41,544 nt of DNA from Limnoraphis robusta CS-951 (GTDB taxonomy: Bacteria > Cyanobacteriota > Cyanobacteriia > Cyanobacteriales > Microcoleaceae). Positions 34,079 to 41,544 of this stretch are shown in pieces (position 1 is the stretch's first letter; each line of letters begins with the position of its first letter). The notes under the pieces were generated by a model. The model did no database searches and was not told the DNA's origin. It saw nothing but the letters and a program-made list of their open reading frames with translations. The position numbers were made by a program, and so were the translations under genes. The DNA lies in NCBI RefSeq assembly GCF_000972705.2, contig NZ_LATL02000204.1, forward strand, positions 1 through 41,544. Reading direction: 5' to 3'.

Positions 34079-36181
34079 TTAGACTCGAGCAACAAAATTA
34101 TTAAATACTGTACCCATATCATCGCCTCCCCACTCCCAATTGACCACCAAGCCAATCCGACGAATCAGAAGCGGTTGTTTTAACTTCGGATAAACATCAG
34201 TTAAAGCCCGATACAACACAGGTTCGTCATTAATTAAAGCCGTGTAATTCATCCCATCAAATACTACCCGCAACGTATGAGTGACGCCCCAATTAATCCG
34301 ACGCCCCACCGACGCCCCAACTGCATCATAAACATCTTCAAACCCATGAATACAAAAAAATGATGAAATCGAAGCCCCCGTATAACTAGCACTCAAACAA
34401 TTTGCCACAATCATATAATTACTTTCATCTTGCCAAAAAATTAATCCCCCTCGACCTTCCGTTTTCTTATTTTTATAGAGTTTTGGGGGAGTAATATCTA
34501 CTTGCACATCGGCAAACAACGCATCATCCCAGTCAACGGTATAAACCGTTCGACCCGGATTAGGATTTGGCAAACTTGCTTTGACTTTTGCCCGATTTTT
34601 TCCCGTAATTATAATCGCTCCTTTTCCAAATTCTTTGTGCCAGCTTTTATTTCCTTGAGTTGTTCTTTTTCCCGATAAGTCTTGAGCAGAACCTTCAAAT
34701 TTTTCGACGACAACCCTCGTCTTTCCATTTTCAAACCAAGGCGAACCCATGTCTATTTCATGGGGAATAGAAATCGAACGCGGATGAACTTCAAACTCGC
34801 GAAAATAAAGCTGATGATTAGCCTCTTTTGCCGCAAAACCAGCCCCAGTTGCTTGTTGAAATCGGGTTTCATTAAAAGATGTATTAAACAATAACTTACC
34901 GTTGAGATAGAGGTTAAAACTGTTGCCATCATCCAATATTTGCACCGAATGAATGCTGTTAGGCTGCAAAGACAAAGCATTACTAACCGCGATACTATTA
35001 CCCCGGCCTTTTTGTTTAATCTGAAGCTGACATTGACTCTCACTCAGCCACAAACACCAGCAGTTTTCCTGATCCTGTACTCGCCACAAAATAGCAACGG
35101 GTGTTATAATATCTGAAGTCTCAATTAAAGTATGAATAAGTCCACTCGTTTGACGGGGATTCAAAATAGCAAAACTATTGGATTGGATCGCGATCGCACC
35201 TTGAACAGACCGTTGATATTTTCCTTGAAAAACCTGCCACTTTCCCCCAACTTCCCCCACCATACTGTTAAGTGAACCTTTACCGACTAAGCGATCGGCC
35301 CCGTGAGCGGTACCATACCACTGCGTAAACGAGGGAATTTCGACAATTTGCGTACCGTAGACTCGCGTATCAATACTAAACCCAGTTTGTCCTAAAACGT
35401 TTTGATAGATAGCCCCATAAACGCTTTTATCCGTATTAAAGGGATCGATCGCTAGAGGACGCAGCTCGGGATAAGCCGTCAGTCCCAAAACGTTGGGAAC
35501 AGAAGACGCATAATAGACGGCACCTTTTTCTCGCAAAATCACCACATAATAAACTTGCAGGTTTTGCAAGCCTTGAAAAGCAGACTGAAGCCTTTCACCC
35601 ACACGAGTCCAAAGTTCACCGTTTTCTGAGCCTGTCCCCTGAACAATAAAAGCATTTCCCTCGTTAAGCGGATCAACCGGAACCGGATTCGCAAACCAGC
35701 CCACCGCCAAGTTTTTATCCAGACGCGACTCCTGAAACCCTTGCGGGGTGTTATTCGCCCAAAATTGCCATCGCCGCCACATTCGCTGTTTGTAGGGACT
35801 TGCGACCAAACCCAAGAACTGCTGTAGGGGGGCGCGTGAACCACTCCCGGCGACCCAACGCAGCGATCGCCCCAGGATTGACTGCTGAAGATCCGCTCTG
35901 TGTGAGGTGTTGTGACCATTCAGCATGAACACCGCCAAAGTTAAGCCGTTTCTGCGACGATAAGGCCCATAGGCTATTCCCTGACGTCCCCAACCCGGTT
36001 TGAGCAAATAAGGTAGACGCAAAGCGTCGTTATCAATGGCGATCACTCCTTCTCTGTCGCTTCCCTGACGCAGCAGGCCACTCCCAGAGAGAGTTCCAAG
36101 GGTTTGACCGGGTAAACGTTCATCGGAGTAGGAGTCCGTTGTTAGCTTTTGAACGGCTATCAGTGGGTCTACATTTTTCAT
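34079..36181 (-). CDS. Large cyanobacterial protein with LamG-like C-terminal regions, function unknown
   Basis: The frame is open from 36250, but only with a TTG there. The ATG at 36181 (MKNVDPLIAVQKL) gives 700 residues. I do not recognise the N-terminal half, which includes GLTLAVFMLNGHNTSHRADLQQ and a Trp/Arg-rich MWRRWQFWANN. Two beta-rich regions, about 320-470 (AILWRVQDQENCWCLWLSES and LYLNGKLLFNTSF) and about 540-700 (RGGLIFWQDESNYMIVANCL and TALINDEPVLY), look like LamG/laminin-type jelly rolls. There is no signal peptide and no membrane helix. It is directly upstream of the VanZ-LamG gene on the same strand (212-base gap), which suggests a joint role at the envelope. Confidence 0.65.
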   Translation of the reverse strand: MKNVDPLIAVQKLTTDSYSDERLPGQTLGTLSGSGLLRQGSDREGVIAIDNDALRLPYLLKPGWGRQGIAYGPYRRRNGLTLAVFMLNGHNTSHRADLQQSILGRSLRWVAGSGSRAPLQQFLGLVASPYKQRMWRRWQFWANNTPQGFQESRLDKNLAVGWFANPVPVDPLNEGNAFIVQGTGSENGELWTRVGERLQSAFQGLQNLQVYYVVILREKGAVYYASSVPNVLGLTAYPELRPLAIDPFNTDKSVYGAIYQNVLGQTGFSIDTRVYGTQIVEIPSFTQWYGTAHGADRLVGKGSLNSMVGEVGGKWQVFQGKYQRSVQGAIAIQSNSFAILNPRQTSGLIHTLIETSDIITPVAILWRVQDQENCWCLWLSESQCQLQIKQKGRGNSIAVSNALSLQPNSIHSVQILDDGNSFNLYLNGKLLFNTSFNETRFQQATGAGFAAKEANHQLYFREFEVHPRSISIPHEIDMGSPWFENGKTRVVVEKFEGSAQDLSGKRTTQGNKSWHKEFGKGAIIITGKNRAKVKASLPNPNPGRTVYTVDWDDALFADVQVDITPPKLYKNKKTEGRGGLIFWQDESNYMIVANCLSASYTGASISSFFCIHGFEDVYDAVGASVGRRINWGVTHTLRVVFDGMNYTALINDEPVLYRALTDVYPKLKQPLLIRRIGLVVNWEWGGDDMGTVFNNFVARV

Positions 36182-36688
36182 TGTTGAATTCAATGTTTTA
36201 TACTCCGAGATTGCTCGATTTTGTGGTTTTGTTTTGTTGATGGCTGGCAAAATTACGATTTCTCAAATCAACCCTATTCTCTTTTTTATCTCCGCGATGA
36301 ACCGACCCTCAACTTATATGAAATACTTAAATGGTTGCTACAGATAATCGATGGGGTGATAGAGAGACAGTTATCAGTCACCAAGAGCGTAGGGGGAATT
36401 CATAAATTACCCCTACCAGTTAACCGTTTTTGCATGAGTGCATGGGTGCCTTTTCTATGGGTGCCTTTTGCATGAGTTTCTCTTGCATGAACACCTCTTA
36501 ATATTTACCCTAATATAACCCCTCTTAAAAGACAATCATTCAATCCTAACTTGAGCAAATCTTTACAATAGAGGGGGTTAATCTTCTACTCACTTTACAA
36601 AGACAGGTGTTATGTAAAGTTCAGGCTTCAATAGGTCTAGACCTTTTTCAGTTAGAGAAATAGCCTGAATCAACTTCCTCTCAAATAA
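36182..36688. other. 507-base intergenic region with short repeats and hairpins
   Basis: No gene is visible. A hairpin is formed by GTAGGGG (36389-36395) with CCCCTAC (36410-36416), a form common in cyanobacterial repeats. A 15-base unit starting ATGGGTGCCTTTT is repeated at 36442-36456 and 36457-36471. TGCATGA occurs at 36431, 36469 and 36484. TTCAGGCT (36620-36627) and AGCCTGAA (36662-36669) enclose the perfect palindrome AGGTCTAGACCT (36633-36644), which is followed by T4. The region is downstream of the EI24 gene and upstream of the large LamG-like gene. Confidence 0.6.
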
Positions 36689-37576
36689 CTAAACTGGAGG
36701 AACTTCTGCGGAAGTCGTCTGTTCTTGGGAAGCAAAATAATAGGGCCAAAGGCGATCGCAAAAGAATAATGTTCCTGAACCGACACAGACTGGAATAGCC
36801 AGTAAATTCACAAACGGAATCATAATTAATCCCAAACAAACGAAAGCAAAACTCCCACTTGCGGGTAACGCTAAACGGAACATTTTCAACTTCTCTCTAA
36901 ACTTTAACCGTCGTCGTTCTAAAGGAGCATCTACAAAGTCTAAAAAAGTCACCGTCGCCGCCAGTGAAAATCCGCCGATTGTGAATAAAATAGATCCATA
37001 AACGGGTAAAAAATTGAGCAGTAATAACGGTATTCCGATTCCCAATTGGAGGGCGATTTTTTTCAGTTCAAATAAAAGCGCTCGTCCGATATCTTGGAAA
37101 ATACTCGTTAAACTATTGGGGGGGAGAACTGCTGGTTTACCTGTTCTTAATTCTTCCAGTTTTTCCGAAAGTTGACCATACCAAGGCGCACCCAAAATTC
37201 CCCCAAATTGCAGCAATAGAAACCCAATCACAAACAGTAAAGCCCCAACTAACACCATTCGCAGTAACCAACCCAAAATCACCGCAGATACATCTAAATA
37301 CCTCAACCAGGTTGGTAAATTTGCCACCCAAGTATCAATCTGATGATCTAAGTTAGAAACGAGAACCTCAATCCCATTCAAGCCCGGAAACAGTAACCCC
37401 ACATACAGGAGAATACCGACAATAATATTAACGATAATGGGAACAATCACATACCCCCAAAGATTAGGCGTTCGGATAAACAAACCCAAGGCTCTAAAGG
37501 GGTAAGTGAAGCCCAAAATTAATCCCAAAGGGGCATGAATCAACGAGGGAGGTTGTTTAATTTGTAGAGGTTTCAT
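36689..37576 (-). CDS. EI24/CysZ-like membrane protein
   Basis: A 295-residue protein with about five or six hydrophobic segments. The opening PLGLILGFTYPFRALGLFIRTPNLWGYVIVPIIVNIIVG is characteristic of the EI24 domain family that includes CysZ. Family members have been linked to sulfate transport, but in cyanobacteria the role is untested. Residues about 145-180 form a cytoplasmic loop (GQLSEKLEELRTGK). It follows ilvE on the same strand by 19 bases and may be co-transcribed. Confidence 0.8.
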   Translation of the reverse strand: MKPLQIKQPPSLIHAPLGLILGFTYPFRALGLFIRTPNLWGYVIVPIIVNIIVGILLYVGLLFPGLNGIEVLVSNLDHQIDTWVANLPTWLRYLDVSAVILGWLLRMVLVGALLFVIGFLLLQFGGILGAPWYGQLSEKLEELRTGKPAVLPPNSLTSIFQDIGRALLFELKKIALQLGIGIPLLLLNFLPVYGSILFTIGGFSLAATVTFLDFVDAPLERRRLKFREKLKMFRLALPASGSFAFVCLGLIMIPFVNLLAIPVCVGSGTLFFCDRLWPYYFASQEQTTSAEVPPV

Positions 37577-37595
37577 GCAGGATTAAAAATCAAAA

Positions 37596-38660
37596 TTAAA
37601 CTCGGACAACCCAGCCGTAAGGATCTTCACATTTAGCTGTTTTAATGTCTTCCAATTTCTGACCCACAGCATGACTATACTTATATTCAGAAACCGGAGG
37701 CAAAGTCAAATCTCTTCCTTGATAGTTAATCGTTGAAATCGGAGCTATCGTCGCCGCCGTACCCATTCCAAAGGCTTCCATCAAAACACCGCCATCATAA
37801 GCTTCGACAATTTCATCAATAGAAACCAGTCGTTCTTCAACAGCAACTCCCATATCTCTAAACAAAGTTAACACAGTATTACGGGTAATTCCATTTAAAA
37901 TCGTTCCCGTTAGTTTTGGAGTAACAACAACGTTATCGATTACAAACGCCAAATTCATCGTACCGCATTCTTCAATGTATTTTCGATGAATCGCATCCAA
38001 CCAAATCACATTATCATAACCTTGAGCTTTCGCCTCTTTATCGGCTAATAAACTCGCGGCATAATTCCCGGCAACTTTCGCCGCACCTGTTCCCCCTTCA
38101 CAAGCGCGAACATATTGCTCTGTAACTATCAATTTAACGGGTTGAGAATAATAGGCACCCACTGGACAAGTAATAATAAAAAATTTGTAACTTTCAGACG
38201 GTTTCAAACCAATTAACTCATCCGTCGCAAAATAAATCGGTCGGATATATAAACTTCCTTCTCCCGCAGGAATCCAATTTGAATCAAGTCGAATTAATTC
38301 AGTTAAGCCCGCTAGAAAAACATCCTTAGAAATTGCCGGCATACATAATCGTTGAGCTGATAAATTAATCCGTTCAAAATTCGCTTCTGGTCGAAACAGT
38401 AACGGTTCTCCCGCCGGACTTTTATAGGCTTTCATTCCTTCAAAAACCGCTTGACCATAATGTAAAGCAGACAGAGAAGGTGCCATTTCTACGGGTCCGT
38501 AGGGAACAATTTTTGCCTCCTGCCAATTTCCCTCATCATAGGAAGCGACAAACATATGATCACTAAATACCTTACCAAAGGGAATCTTGTCACCGTTGAG
38601 TTCGTTGAGGCGGGAATGGGTAACTTTTTCAACCGAAAGATCAGGAGCGAATGTTGACAT
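37596..38660 (-). CDS. ilvE: Branched-chain amino acid aminotransferase
   Basis: A PLP enzyme catalysing the last step of Leu, Ile and Val synthesis. The 354-residue length and segments such as PSLSALHYGQAVFEGMKAYK, LYIRPIYFATDELIGLKPS, EGGTGAAKVAGNYAAS (K195 as the PLP lysine), IEECGTMNLAFVI, GTILNGITRNTVL and EAFGMGTAATIAPI are those of the larger (type II, eukaryote-like) BCAT group. It is divergent from the DUF427 gene over a 226-base gap that should hold both promoters. Confidence 0.95.
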   Translation of the reverse strand: MSTFAPDLSVEKVTHSRLNELNGDKIPFGKVFSDHMFVASYDEGNWQEAKIVPYGPVEMAPSLSALHYGQAVFEGMKAYKSPAGEPLLFRPEANFERINLSAQRLCMPAISKDVFLAGLTELIRLDSNWIPAGEGSLYIRPIYFATDELIGLKPSESYKFFIITCPVGAYYSQPVKLIVTEQYVRACEGGTGAAKVAGNYAASLLADKEAKAQGYDNVIWLDAIHRKYIEECGTMNLAFVIDNVVVTPKLTGTILNGITRNTVLTLFRDMGVAVEERLVSIDEIVEAYDGGVLMEAFGMGTAATIAPISTINYQGRDLTLPPVSEYKYSHAVGQKLEDIKTAKCEDPYGWVVRV

Positions 38661-38886
38661 AAAGGGTTCTATCCTTGAGTAAGCTTAATGTGATCTATTC
38701 TATCAGGAAATGCGATCAGATACAAAAATGACTTCTTTGTACTCTATTTTACCGGGGAAACTTAGGTGATGTTAGAGAATATTAGCCTGAATAAGTTTGA
38801 GCGTTTTAACTTGCATTTATCGGGTATTTAAGTTATAATTTAACTCAGATAACCATCAAGACAACCTACAATCAAAGCACGTTAAA

Positions 38887-39381
38887 ATGAGACCACAACC
38901 GATTCCTCCTCAACCAGGTCAAGAGTCTGTTTGGGATTATCCCCGTCCGGCAATTTGGCAAGATGTCAGTCAACCCATTAAAATCATCTTTAATGGAGAA
39001 GTCATCGCCGAAACTAAACAAGCCAAACGAGTTTTAGAAACCAGTCATCCGCCTGCTTACTATATACCCGCAGAAGACATTAAGCTAGAGTATTTGATTG
39101 AAACACCTCGTATAACCTGGTGTGAATGGAAAGGCCGCTGTGTTTATTACGATATTAAATTAGGCGATAAACACGCAAGTCAGGTCGCTTGGCGTTACTT
39201 TGATCCGACCCCTAATTTTGTTTCTATCAAAGACTCCTATAGCTTCTATGCGAATGTCATGGATGCTTGCTATGTCGGTGATGAATTAGTTAAACCCCAA
39301 GCAGGTGACTTCTATGGCGGTTGGATCACCAAAAATATTGTAGGCCCGTTTAAAGGAGAGCCGGGAACAATGGGTTGGTAA
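38887..39381 (+). CDS. DUF427 protein
   Basis: A 164-residue protein of the DUF427 family. The motif VFNGEVIAETKQAKRVLETSHPP-like segment (here IFNGEVIAETKQAKRV) and YYIPAEDI, TWCEWKGRCVYYDI, SQVAWRYFDPTP and YSFYANVMDACYVGDELV are typical. The family is widespread and its function is unsettled. The gene ends 91 bases before the end of the integrase-fused fragment and is probably the last ordinary chromosomal gene before a mobile region. Confidence 0.85.
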   Translation: MRPQPIPPQPGQESVWDYPRPAIWQDVSQPIKIIFNGEVIAETKQAKRVLETSHPPAYYIPAEDIKLEYLIETPRITWCEWKGRCVYYDIKLGDKHASQVAWRYFDPTPNFVSIKDSYSFYANVMDACYVGDELVKPQAGDFYGGWITKNIVGPFKGEPGTMGW

Positions 39382-39442
39382 GTTGATTTTACCCCAGTAT
39401 CTTACCCGAATTTGACTCATTTTCTGGAAAACTGAAAGAGCT

Positions 39443-39455
39443 GTAGGGTGCGTCA
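39443..39455. repeat. Half of a cyanobacterial intergenic palindrome
   Basis: GTAGGGTGCGTCA matches one arm of the familiar GTAGGGTGCGTT...AACGCACCCTAC intergenic palindromes. The matching second arm is not present close by, and it lies just outside the truncated integrase-like end. It could mark a rearrangement boundary. Confidence 0.4.
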
Positions 39456-39472
39456 AACTATCGATCTCGTGA

Positions 39473-40483
39473 TCACTGAGAAACGATGGGTTGAGGATCG
39501 CTAGATTCATAGTTGTGTTTAAACTCTTTTGCCATGCCCATGTAAGGGTTCTTTCCGTTGACTAAACCATGTGTAATCCCCCAGTCAAATGCCTTTTTAA
39601 TTGCTTGCAAAACTCGCTTGGTCAAGCTCTCTGTTTTATTGGTAATCAACCATTCTCTAGCGGCTAAAGCCTGATAAGGAGAGTAAATACCGCATTCTTT
39701 AATCAAAGGCAAAATTACCCTTTTATAGTAGGTGTAAGTGCTTTCCTTCCTGATGGGTTTTTGATACTCCATAAACAGCTCGTAGAGATTGACTAGCGAG
39801 AGATTGGAAGAAACAACCTCAATTTGTGAAAGCTGTTCAATCAATTGCTCATTTTGGGAATCTTCAGCCAGAAGCTCTATGGCTTTGATTTGTAACTCCT
39901 CTAGATTGCCGTTAACAGTTTCACCTTCAGCGTCAGCATGAACGAGCTTGACCTGATAGAGATAATATTGAGCCAGTGCGATCGCCTGACTCATGGTTGA
40001 ACCGTCAACCTCAACCGAGGGGGGTTGATCGGCGATCGCTGCATTGAGTCGGTGCAGAATCAGAGCCAGTTCGCCTGTTACCCCCTTCATTTTTGCCAAA
40101 ACAGAACGCATTCCCTGTCTTGTTTCCTGATCAACTAAATCTGCAAGATGGTTGAACCATTGTTTGTATTGTTGCTTGGCTTCTGGTGAAAGGATATGAG
40201 TGATTGCACTTTGTCGCTCTAGTCTCTGATAAATTTCCCTGAGTAGTTCATCAGAGTCATAACAGATATCTGATTTTGGGTAACGAGTAGATTTAACTTT
40301 ACCTAAATAATCCCAAATAAACCTAGCCCATTGTCCGTTAGAATCACTCAAGTCTCCGTTTCGTTTCCTCAAAACATCAGGTTTAATTCCTCCCGTAATG
40401 CTGTAACCAGACTGTTTTACGAAAAGCTGTTTTCCGTTAGCGCGGTCAACTTTAAAACCCGTACCATCTCTGCCGGATAACAT
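39473..40483 (-). pseudogene. DUF3987 C-terminal half fused to a truncated tyrosine integrase core-binding domain
   Basis: This 336-residue frame begins MLSGRDGTGFKVDRANGK, which is the inside of a DUF3987 protein, and continues through QSGYSITGGIKPDVLRK to QAIALAQYYLYQVKLVH (about 165-182). It is in the same frame as the upstream piece, separated by one TAA and one AAA codon. From about residue 229 it changes to what looks like the SAM-like core-binding domain of a cyanobacterial tyrosine integrase (ESTYTYYKRVILPLI, AAREWLITNKTESLTKRVLQ, FDWGITHGLVNGKNPYMGMA). It stops soon afterwards, so the catalytic domain with its R-H-R-Y residues is absent. Confidence 0.7.
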
Positions 40484-40486
40484 TTT

Positions 40487-41410
40487 TTAAATGTCGTTTC
40501 CTTTGCCTGAATTATGATACTGATTAGCCCCTTTGAACAATCCTTCTAACTCATCAAAATAACCTACGAATCCTCTAGTCGGTTGGTCGTTTTGAATTTT
40601 ACCAATTGCCTCAGTTGTTGCATCTGAGGTGAAGTAATTATGCAGTTTTGGTTGAGGGGGTTCAGGTTCGTTATTCTTCTCAGCAAGGCTGCACGCTTGC
40701 TCCCAATCTTCCATCGCTTGATTGTGTTCTGTAAGTGCCTCACTCTGCATAGAGTAGAGAGGACTAATAATCTTCTTAAGCACGGGTGTCTTTCCAATTC
40801 CTGATTCTCCAACTAACCCCGTGTACAAAATAGGATGAGCATAGAACCCAGTTGGTTTAGCCAGTTCTAATCGGGTATCAATGGGCATTAAAGATGCAGC
40901 AACAGGGAGTAAAACAGTTAACATTGCTGACTCTGGCATCCCCAACCATTGAGAGATTTGAGCTAGAGGTTTAGCAAGATGAGGATGTAGGAACTCTGAC
41001 AATCTAATCGTTTGACTGTCAATCTTTAACAACTGTTCTAACTCAGCTTTATGTTGATCTAGTTGTTCATTACTCTCTGATTCTTTGAGGATGTGTTTAT
41101 AGAGTCGATTAACTTGCCCGTCTGTCTTGTCATATTGCTTGGCTATCTCCTGTAAGCGTTCTTCTTGTTCTGACTCAGATAGATTGGAGTCAATTAATCG
41201 TTTTAAGTCTTCACGGATAGTAGATTTTTGGCTCAGTTGAGATTGGCTCTGAGACGGGTTTTTAACATCTGATTTTGCGCTTGCTTTCGGCGTTTTTGAT
41301 TGATTGTGAAACGCTTTAACACAATTTTCTAAGGCATCATCTGACAATGTTGCAGTTGGGTTATCTTTCTCTGCTGATTTCCAAATTTGACCGAAAATAA
41401 TGGGATACAA
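40487..41410 (-). pseudogene. DUF3987 N-terminal part, interrupted by an IS and an in-frame stop
   Basis: Residues about 130-307 are DUF3987: QISQWLGMPESAMLTVLLPVAAS, the P-loop GESGIGKT (201-208), SDATTEAIGKI, and GYFDELEGLFKG with a Walker B-like D-E. Such proteins are replication/primase-helicase-like in plasmids, phages and integrative elements. The piece ends ..SGKGNDI followed by TAA, where homologues carry on into the MLSGRDG part. The apparent start at 41410 is a TTG lying in the end of an IS200/IS605 element, so the true N-terminus is lost or lies beyond the IS. Residues about 35-65 are Ser/Gln/Lys-rich linker. Confidence 0.7.
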
Positions 41411-41413
41411 GCC

Positions 41414-41430
41414 CCGTCCTTCTAGGACGG
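41414..41430. repeat. IS right-end hairpin
   Basis: CCGTCCT (41414-41420) and AGGACGG (41424-41430) form a seven-pair stem with loop TCT. The TnpA stop codon (41422-41424) lies inside it. Confidence 0.75.
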
Positions 41431-41544
41431 CTTTTTTTGATTCTTAATGTATTGAATCAGTACGTCAATAGGTGCGCCGCCAACGGAGATAGCAAAATAA
41501 CTAGGACTCCACAAAGCTGTTTTACCATATGGTTTTTTCAACCC
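41422..41544 (-). CDS. tnpA: IS200/IS605 transposase TnpA, C-terminal end (partial)
   Basis: The last 40 residues of a Y1 transposase: ALWSPSYFAISVGGAPIDVL followed by IQYIKNQ. The block W-S-x-S-Y-F-A-x-S-x-G-G is the usual end of IS200-type TnpA. The catalytic Tyr and the HUH motif are encoded beyond the window edge. Confidence 0.88.
   Translation of the reverse strand, partial: GLKKPYGKTALWSPSYFAISVGGAPIDVLIQYIKNQKKPS

Larger units (their letters stand above)
41411..41544 (-). mobile_element. IS200/IS605-type insertion sequence, right end, cut by the window
   Basis: The piece consists of the end of a TnpA gene and, over its stop codon, the hairpin CCGTCCT-TCT-AGGACGG, typical of the subterminal imperfect palindromes that TnpA recognises in this family. 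The exact element end should lie within about 20 bases of 41411. The rest is outside the window. Confidence 0.75.

Noticed and set aside
35539..35993. Overlapping minus-strand frames of 126 and 80 residues within the large protein gene
   Set aside because: They are alternate-frame shadows rich in Trp/Ser/Arg, while the 700-residue frame has consistent domain-like sequence.
36182..36250. N-terminal extension of the large LamG-like protein from a TTG
   Set aside because: An ATG at 36181 is available and the extension is Asn/Lys/Thr-rich without a motif.
1..41544. tRNA, rRNA or CRISPR arrays
   Set aside because: The gaps between genes were read for cloverleaf-like ends and regularly spaced repeats and none was found; a covariance-model search could still reveal a small RNA.

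Overview
The window looks like a chromosomal stretch of a filamentous, Oscillatoria/Planktothrix-like cyanobacterium. The pointers are low-to-moderate GC, many copies of the HIP1 octamer GCGATCGC, a bidirectional NAD-type [NiFe] hydrogenase (hox) cluster, and protein families that are mostly cyanobacterial (XisH/XisI, DUF1400 hydrolases, DUF3370, DICT-domain kinase, several Uma2 proteins, SLH proteins with a truncated front). The genus is inferred, not proven.

Layout. (1) 1-6807: hoxU-hoxY-hoxH in operon order, with the maturation protease gene hoxW 3.6 kb further on. The space between hoxH and hoxW is filled with accessory genes: a DUF2834 membrane protein, an xisH/xisI pair, a membrane protein with internal tandem repeats, and an Mrr-like PD-(D/E)XK nuclease. 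(2) 6804-12458: a Uma2 protein and a retropepsin-like 'zinc protease' family protein on the minus strand, then two tandem exported DUF1400 alpha/beta hydrolases, the second fused to a solute-binding domain. (3) 12459-17399: a DICT-GAF histidine kinase convergent with an HPt protein (true start is a GTG behind AGGAGG), a MATE transporter remnant, and a glutathionyl-hydroquinone reductase. (4) 17551-21815: a complete CUT1 sugar ABC transporter operon. (5) 21845-26639, minus strand: a PhnD/PhnC/PhnE-type ABC transporter with a double-length fused permease, a small secreted protein between its genes, a predicted lipoprotein methyltransferase upstream, and a near-identical palindrome in front of two of the genes. 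(6) 26698-32302: an NTP pyrophosphohydrolase-like protein, two SLH proteins without signal peptides (one with WG repeats, one with DUF3370), pdxA overlapping the second, and another Uma2 protein. (7) 32289-39381: a VanZ-LamG membrane protein, a large LamG-like protein, an EI24/CysZ-like membrane protein, branched-chain aminotransferase and a DUF427 protein. (8) 39473-41544: a decaying mobile region, with a DUF3987 replication-type gene broken by an in-frame TAA, fused at its C-terminus to the core-binding domain of a tyrosine integrase that lacks its catalytic domain, and interrupted at its other end by an IS200/IS605 element running off the window.

How parts work together. HoxU is the electron-transfer subunit of the diaphorase, HoxY/HoxH the hydrogenase, and HoxW removes the HoxH C-terminal extension. 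The two ABC systems are self-contained import operons. The best candidates for unexplored biology are the hydrolase/solute-binding fusion pair, the PhnD-type operon with its repeated palindrome, small secreted protein and lipoprotein methyltransferase, and the DUF3987-integrase fusion. No tRNA, rRNA or CRISPR array was seen.
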